Shown: piece after piece, positions 60,018 to 64,000 of the stretch | Layout: each line of letters opens with the position of its first letter | Position numbering within the stretch: the first letter of the stretch is position 1 | From: Lentisalinibacter sediminis | GTDB lineage: Bacteria > Pseudomonadota > Gammaproteobacteria > Steroidobacterales > Woeseiaceae | Assembly (NCBI RefSeq): GCF_040706615.1 | Contig: NZ_JAPDRF010000003.1 | Span: 124,001 to 188,000 of the forward strand | Direction: 5' to 3' | DNA: 64,000 bases | Translations under genes and position numbers: made by a program | Notes under the pieces: generated by a model | What the model was told of the DNA's origin: nothing | The model's database searches: none | The model's input: only the letters and a program-made list of their open reading frames with translations

Positions 60018-60845
60018 ATGAGCCTCAAGGGGAAGATTCGATTCTCCGAGATCACGGACACCGGCAAGGTGCGCGATCACAACGAGGATGCCATCGCCAC
60101 CCAGCCCGACATCGGGCTGATGGTGCTCGCCGACGGCATGGGGGGCTACAACGCCGGCGAAGTCGCCAGCGGCATCGCCGTAAAGACGGTCTTCGACCTG
60201 GTCAGTGAGGCCACGAACCGCGAGGACCGCGGCGAGGTCGAGCCCACCTCCGGCCTGATGCGCCAGACGATCTCCCTGCGCGATGCCATCGCCCGGGCCA
60301 ACAAGATCATCTACCAGACCGCCCAGAGCCAGCCCCAGTGCGAAGGCATGGGCACCACGATCGTCGCCTGCCTGTTCTTCGACGACCGGATTTCGGTGGC
60401 GCACGTCGGCGACTCCCGTGCCTATCGCCTCAGAGCCGACCAGTTCCAGCAGCTGACGCTGGACCACTCTCTGCTGCAGGAGCTGGTGGACCGCGGTTTT
60501 TATTCGCCGGAAGAGGCGCAGAGGTCGACGAACCGGAATTATGTTACAAGGGCTCTCGGCGTGGAGCCGGCGGTCGAGGTGGAGGTCCAGGAGTACGAGG
60601 TGGCGAAGGATGACGTCTATCTACTCTGCTCGGACGGGCTGCCGGACATGGTCGAAGATGAAGATATTCATTTAACTATCAGCACGTTTAGTGCTAGCCT
60701 TGATGTAGTTGGTCAACAGTTGGTCCAGCTCACGAACGACCACGGCGGCCGGGACAACGTGTCCATCATGCTGGCGAGGGTCCTGGAGTCTTTCCCCGCA
60801 AAACGCGGACTGATCGACAGAATTTCCGGTCTTTTCCGGCAATGA
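60018..60845 (+). CDS. PP2C-family Ser/Thr protein phosphatase
   Basis: 275 residues. PP2C motifs: VRDHNEDAI, VLADGMGGYNAGEVAS, GMGTTIVACL, AHVGDSRAYRL, LLCSDGLPDMV and GGRDNVSIML, with all metal-binding Asp. This is the Stp1 type that reverses Hanks-type kinase phosphorylation. No kinase gene is adjacent, but an FHA protein follows after 64 bp, so the two probably form a phospho-Thr signalling pair. Confidence 0.93.
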   Translation: MSLKGKIRFSEITDTGKVRDHNEDAIATQPDIGLMVLADGMGGYNAGEVASGIAVKTVFDLVSEATNREDRGEVEPTSGLMRQTISLRDAIARANKIIYQTAQSQPQCEGMGTTIVACLFFDDRISVAHVGDSRAYRLRADQFQQLTLDHSLLQELVDRGFYSPEEAQRSTNRNYVTRALGVEPAVEVEVQEYEVAKDDVYLLCSDGLPDMVEDEDIHLTISTFSASLDVVGQQLVQLTNDHGGRDNVSIMLARVLESFPAKRGLIDRISGLFRQ

Positions 60846-60909
60846 TCGCGAGGATTTCGCCCCCGGACGTCGGGCGTCTTGCACCATCGGCAGGAGCGAG
60901 TGACAGCAA

Positions 60910-61650
60910 ATGGCACGGTTGATTCTGAGTCTGGACGGTCAGGTACTGGCCGAATACAACATGACCAAGGAGCGCTACACGATCGGGCGGCTGCCCGATA
61001 ACGACGTGCGTATCGACAACCCGGCGGTGAGCGGCCACCACTCGCTGATCATCAATATCCTCAACGACTCGTTCCTCGAGGACCTGAACAGCACCAACGG
61101 CACTTACGTCAACGGCAAGCTGATCAAGAAGCACGCGCTCCAGCACGGCGACACCATTACCATCGGCCATCACCAGCTGCGATTCGTGGATCAGCAGGCC
61201 AACGAGGCGGATCAGGACGAATTCGAGAAGACGATGGTGATCCCGCCGAGCCAGCACAGGCCCGAGCGCATCGACGAGGCGCAGAAGGCGGTCGAGCAGG
61301 CGGCAGGCGTAGCACCGGCATCCGAAGCTGCCCATACGGCCACGGCCGCCTCGGAAGCAGCGCCTGCGCCGGCGGCACTGCCCACCGCGAAGCTGCAGGT
61401 GCTCTCGGGCGCGTTCGCCGGACGGGAGCTCGAGCTGACCAAGGCGCTGACCACGCTCGGCCGGCCCGGCGTACAGGTGGCGGCAATCACCCGGCGCGCC
61501 GAAGGCTACTACGTGGTGCACGTCGAGAGCGGCAAGGAAGGCGACTATCCGCGGGTCAACGGGGAGTCGATCGGGCCCCAGGCCCGCAAGCTGGCCGACA
61601 ACGACGTGCTCCAGCTCGCCGGCGTCAAAATGGGCTTCTTCCTGACCTGA
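60910..61650 (+). CDS. double FHA-domain protein
   Basis: 246 residues. The first FHA domain (about 20-95) has the canonical YTIGRLPDNDVRID, SGHHSLI and LNSTNGTYVNG motifs that bind phosphothreonine. An Ala/Pro-rich linker (about 125-160) leads to a second, degenerate FHA-like domain (about 160-246, TTLGRPGVQVAAITRR, YPRVNGESI) that keeps the fold but lacks the Ser-x-x-His pair. No membrane segment. Likely reads phosphorylation that the neighbouring PP2C removes. Confidence 0.9.
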   Translation: MARLILSLDGQVLAEYNMTKERYTIGRLPDNDVRIDNPAVSGHHSLIINILNDSFLEDLNSTNGTYVNGKLIKKHALQHGDTITIGHHQLRFVDQQANEADQDEFEKTMVIPPSQHRPERIDEAQKAVEQAAGVAPASEAAHTATAASEAAPAPAALPTAKLQVLSGAFAGRELELTKALTTLGRPGVQVAAITRRAEGYYVVHVESGKEGDYPRVNGESIGPQARKLADNDVLQLAGVKMGFFLT

Positions 61651-61682
61651 GCGCGGCGCGGGTCCCGCTGATCCGGCCCGGC

Positions 61683-62789
61683 CTATTCGGTGACCTTGAT
61701 CACCCGCTCCGTGACCCGGCAGACGAGCTCGTAGGGGATCGTGCCGGCGTAGCGAGCCACCTCCTCGACGGGCAGCTCCCTGCCCCACAGCGTCACCTCG
61801 TCGCCCACCGCCGCCTCTGGCAGATGGCTGAGATCGACCGTGATCATGTCCATCGAGACGCGCCCGGCGATGGCTGCGCGCCGGCCGGCCACCAGCACCG
61901 GCGTGCCGTCGGGCATGCACCAGGGGTAGCCGTCGCCATAGCCGACGGCGGCGATGCCGAGGCGCATGTCGCGCGCCGCCCGATAGCGCCCGCCGTAACC
62001 GATCGGCTCCCCGGCGGCCACCGGTTTGACCGCGATCAGCGTGGAGAGGAACTCCATGGCCGGCTCGAGGCCGAGCTCCGCGCCCGTCTCGTCGGGGAAC
62101 GGCGATATGCCATACAGGCAGATGCCTGGCCGGATCCAGGCGGGACCGAACCCCGGCCAGCCTGCCGCCATCACGTCCAGCTCCGTCTTCCAGCCGAGTA
62201 TGGCGGCGGAATTGGCCAGGGTGACCGCGCCGTCGAAGCCGTCGGCGGCCGCCCGCAGGGAACCGATCTGCGCCGACGTCATGCCGTCTTGCAGCCGTTC
62301 GGCCTGGGCGAAGTGGGTCATGAGCCGGAGTTCAGCCACGGCAGGCGAGGACCGCAGGGCGCGCACCGCCTCCGGCACGTCCGCCGGGTCGATGCCGAGT
62401 CGGTGCATCCCGGTATCCACCTTCAGCCACACCGTCAGGGGCAGCTCCGGCGGCGACCCGGTCAGCAGTCGGACCTGTTCGCCACTGTGGACGACCAGCT
62501 CGAGCCGCTGCGCCCTCGCGAGCGCCAGATCGTGGCTGTCGAATACCCCCTCGAGCAACACCAGGGGCTTGTCAATGCCGGCCTCACGGAGCCGCAGCGC
62601 CTCCTCCATACGCGCCACCGCAAAGGCATCGGCGGCATCCAGCGCCGTCGCGGCCGCCACCAGCCCGTGGCCGTAGCCGTTCGACTTGATGACGGCCATC
62701 ACCCGGTAGCCTGGCGCGCGTCTCCTCAACTCGGCCAGGTTGTGCCTGAGTGCGCCGGTATGCACCCGCGCGCAGGCCGTCGCCCTCAC
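61683..62789 (-). CDS. alr: alanine racemase
   Basis: 368 residues from a GTG coupled to the dnaB stop (GTGA). PLP lysine Lys35 in VIKSNGYGHG, the catalytic Tyr in the C-terminal part near GYGDGYPW and AGRVSMDM, and LKVDTGMHRLG in the barrel. It supplies D-alanine for the cell wall. The dnaB-alr order is conserved in gammaproteobacteria. Confidence 0.97.
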   Translation of the reverse strand: MRATACARVHTGALRHNLAELRRRAPGYRVMAVIKSNGYGHGLVAAATALDAADAFAVARMEEALRLREAGIDKPLVLLEGVFDSHDLALARAQRLELVVHSGEQVRLLTGSPPELPLTVWLKVDTGMHRLGIDPADVPEAVRALRSSPAVAELRLMTHFAQAERLQDGMTSAQIGSLRAAADGFDGAVTLANSAAILGWKTELDVMAAGWPGFGPAWIRPGICLYGISPFPDETGAELGLEPAMEFLSTLIAVKPVAAGEPIGYGGRYRAARDMRLGIAAVGYGDGYPWCMPDGTPVLVAGRRAAIAGRVSMDMITVDLSHLPEAAVGDEVTLWGRELPVEEVARYAGTIPYELVCRVTERVIKVTE

Positions 62790-64000
62790 TGATAGGGCCC
62801 GTCGCCCCAGGCGTCAGGCGCCCAGTTCTCGAACTTGGTGAAGCGGCCGAGGAAGGTGAGCGGGAACTCGCCCGTGGGACCGTTGCGCTGTTTGGCGATG
62901 GTGATGTCGGCGATGCCCTTGCGCGGGGAGTCGGCATCGTAGACCTCGTCCCGGTAGATGAAGCAGATGATGTCCGCATCCTGCTCGATAGCGCCGGACT
63001 CGCGCAGATCCGACATCACCGGCTTCTTGTCCTGACGCTGCTCGACGCTCCGGTTGAGCTGCGAGAGCGCGATTACCGGCACGGAGAGCTCCTTGGCCAG
63101 CGCCTTCAGCGAGCGCGAGATCTCCGAGATCTCCGTGGCCCGATTCTCCTTGTTGCCCGGCACCTGCATCAGCTGCAGGTAGTCCACAACGACCAGGCCG
63201 AGGCCGTGCTCACGTTTCAGCCGGCGGGCGCGGGCGCGCATCTCGGTGGGCGACAGGGCCGGAGTATCGTCGATGAAAATCGGCGCGTCGGACATCAGCT
63301 GCACGGCCGTGTTGATGCGCGACCAGTCTTCGTCGGGGAAGCGGCCCGTGCGCAGGTGGCTTTGATCCACGCGGCCGAGCGAGGAAATCATGCGGAAGGC
63401 GAGCTGGTCGGCGCTCATCTCCATGGAGTAGATGGCGGTCGGCACCTTCGCGCCGATGGCGGCGTTCTCCGCGATGTTGATGGCGAGGGTCGTCTTGCCC
63501 ATGGACGGGCGGCCCGCGATGATGATCAGGTCGCCGTTCTGCAGGCCCGCCGTCAACTTGTCGAACTCGGTGTAGCCGGAGGAGATACCGGTGATATCGC
63601 CGTCCGACTGATGCAGCATGTCGATCCGGTCGATGGTCTCCGGCAGGATGGACTTCAGGGTCTTGAAACCGCCCCGTCGGGAGCCTTGTTCGGCGATCTC
63701 GAAGACACGGCGCTCGGCGTCGTCCACCAACTCGCCCGCCGTGCGACCTTCCGTCGTGAACGCGCTGCCCGCGATCTCGTTGCCGGCCGAGATCAGCTGG
63801 CGCAGCACGGAGCGCTCGCGCAGGATCTCCGCGTACGCGCGCACGTTGGCCGAGCTCGGTGTCTCGTTGGCCAGCGTGGCCAGGTAGTCGAGGCCGCCGA
63901 CCCTGGCCAGCTCGCCCCGGTTGTCCAGGTGTTCGTGCAGAGTGACCGCATCGGACGGCTGGCCGCTCTCGGACAGACGCCCGATGGCTTCGAAGATCAG
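62786..64000 (-). CDS. dnaB: replicative DNA helicase DnaB (N-terminus beyond window)
   Basis: The reading frame stays open to the window edge, about 404 residues of an expected 460. The part present holds the end of the N-terminal domain (TLANETPSSANVRAYAEIL), the linker, and the RecA-like helicase domain. Walker A is GRPSMGKTTLA, Walker B LVVVDYLQLM, and GAIEQDADIICFIYRDE carries the motif 4 region. The frame ends QGPYQ-like (GDGPYQ). Coupled to alr by a GTGA overlap. Confidence 0.97.
   Translation of the reverse strand: MIFEAIGRLSESGQPSDAVTLHEHLDNRGELARVGGLDYLATLANETPSSANVRAYAEILRERSVLRQLISAGNEIAGSAFTTEGRTAGELVDDAERRVFEIAEQGSRRGGFKTLKSILPETIDRIDMLHQSDGDITGISSGYTEFDKLTAGLQNGDLIIIAGRPSMGKTTLAINIAENAAIGAKVPTAIYSMEMSADQLAFRMISSLGRVDQSHLRTGRFPDEDWSRINTAVQLMSDAPIFIDDTPALSPTEMRARARRLKREHGLGLVVVDYLQLMQVPGNKENRATEISEISRSLKALAKELSVPVIALSQLNRSVEQRQDKKPVMSDLRESGAIEQDADIICFIYRDEVYDADSPRKGIADITIAKQRNGPTGEFPLTFLGRFTKFENWAPDAWGDGPYQ

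Overview
The window is chromosomal DNA of a GC-rich gammaproteobacterium. The conserved blocks (rpsP-rimM-trmD-rplS beside ffh and a CcsA-like gene; dnaB-alr; dapA followed by a small BamC-like lipoprotein; a five-gene mla operon; kbl-tdh) fit a free-living, probably marine gammaproteobacterium, perhaps of the Woeseia/Chromatiales kind. That placement is inferred from gene order and protein style, not from a marker-gene search.

Left part (1-15 kb): the tail of a repeat protein, a fused membrane/spermidine-synthase-like protein, and an outer-membrane decaheme cytochrome of the OmcA/MtrC type with a collagen-like linker. A minus-strand cluster follows that looks dedicated to carnitine and related betaines: BKACE-type cleavage enzyme, fused L-carnitine dehydrogenase/betainyl-CoA thioesterase, CaiA-like acyl-CoA dehydrogenase, CaiD-like hydratase, ADP-forming acyl-CoA ligase and an MFS transporter. 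A divergent Rieske oxygenase lies upstream.

Middle (15.17-24.14 kb): a roughly 9-kb integrative element, visibly poorer in GC, inserted in the 3' end of a tRNA-Ser(GGA) gene. A 15-bp direct repeat bounds it, and paired TGGGGGATAA boxes 12 bp apart lie inside both ends. It carries a P4-type integrase, an AlpA-like regulator with two overlapping small genes, a membrane-anchored Nudix-like protein, a two-helix membrane protein, a small RHH-like protein, a SHOCT lipoprotein, and a NYN-domain ribonuclease. The NYN gene directly follows a promoter, a short structured RNA with a UACG-capped hairpin and an intrinsic terminator. This RNA/RNase unit is the best candidate for an undescribed system. The insertion also separated the tRNA from what looks like its own terminator, now at 15.14 kb.

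Right part (24.2-64 kb): mostly core functions. In order: bamC-like/dapA; GcvR-like ACT protein, peroxiredoxin and BepA-like protease; mlaFEDCB; a SUF iron-sulfur operon (regulator, sufB, C, D, S, U, T, then a SixA-like phosphatase); a long palindrome; putA; hslR; kbl-tdh for threonine breakdown; a run with sppA, a sorbosone dehydrogenase-like lipoprotein and a complete TRAP transporter with a TatT subunit; the rpsP operon, ffh, a metallo-beta-lactamase-fold phosphodiesterase, CcsA-like and CNNM/CorC-like membrane proteins; radA; a PP2C phosphatase with an FHA protein; alr and the 3' part of dnaB.
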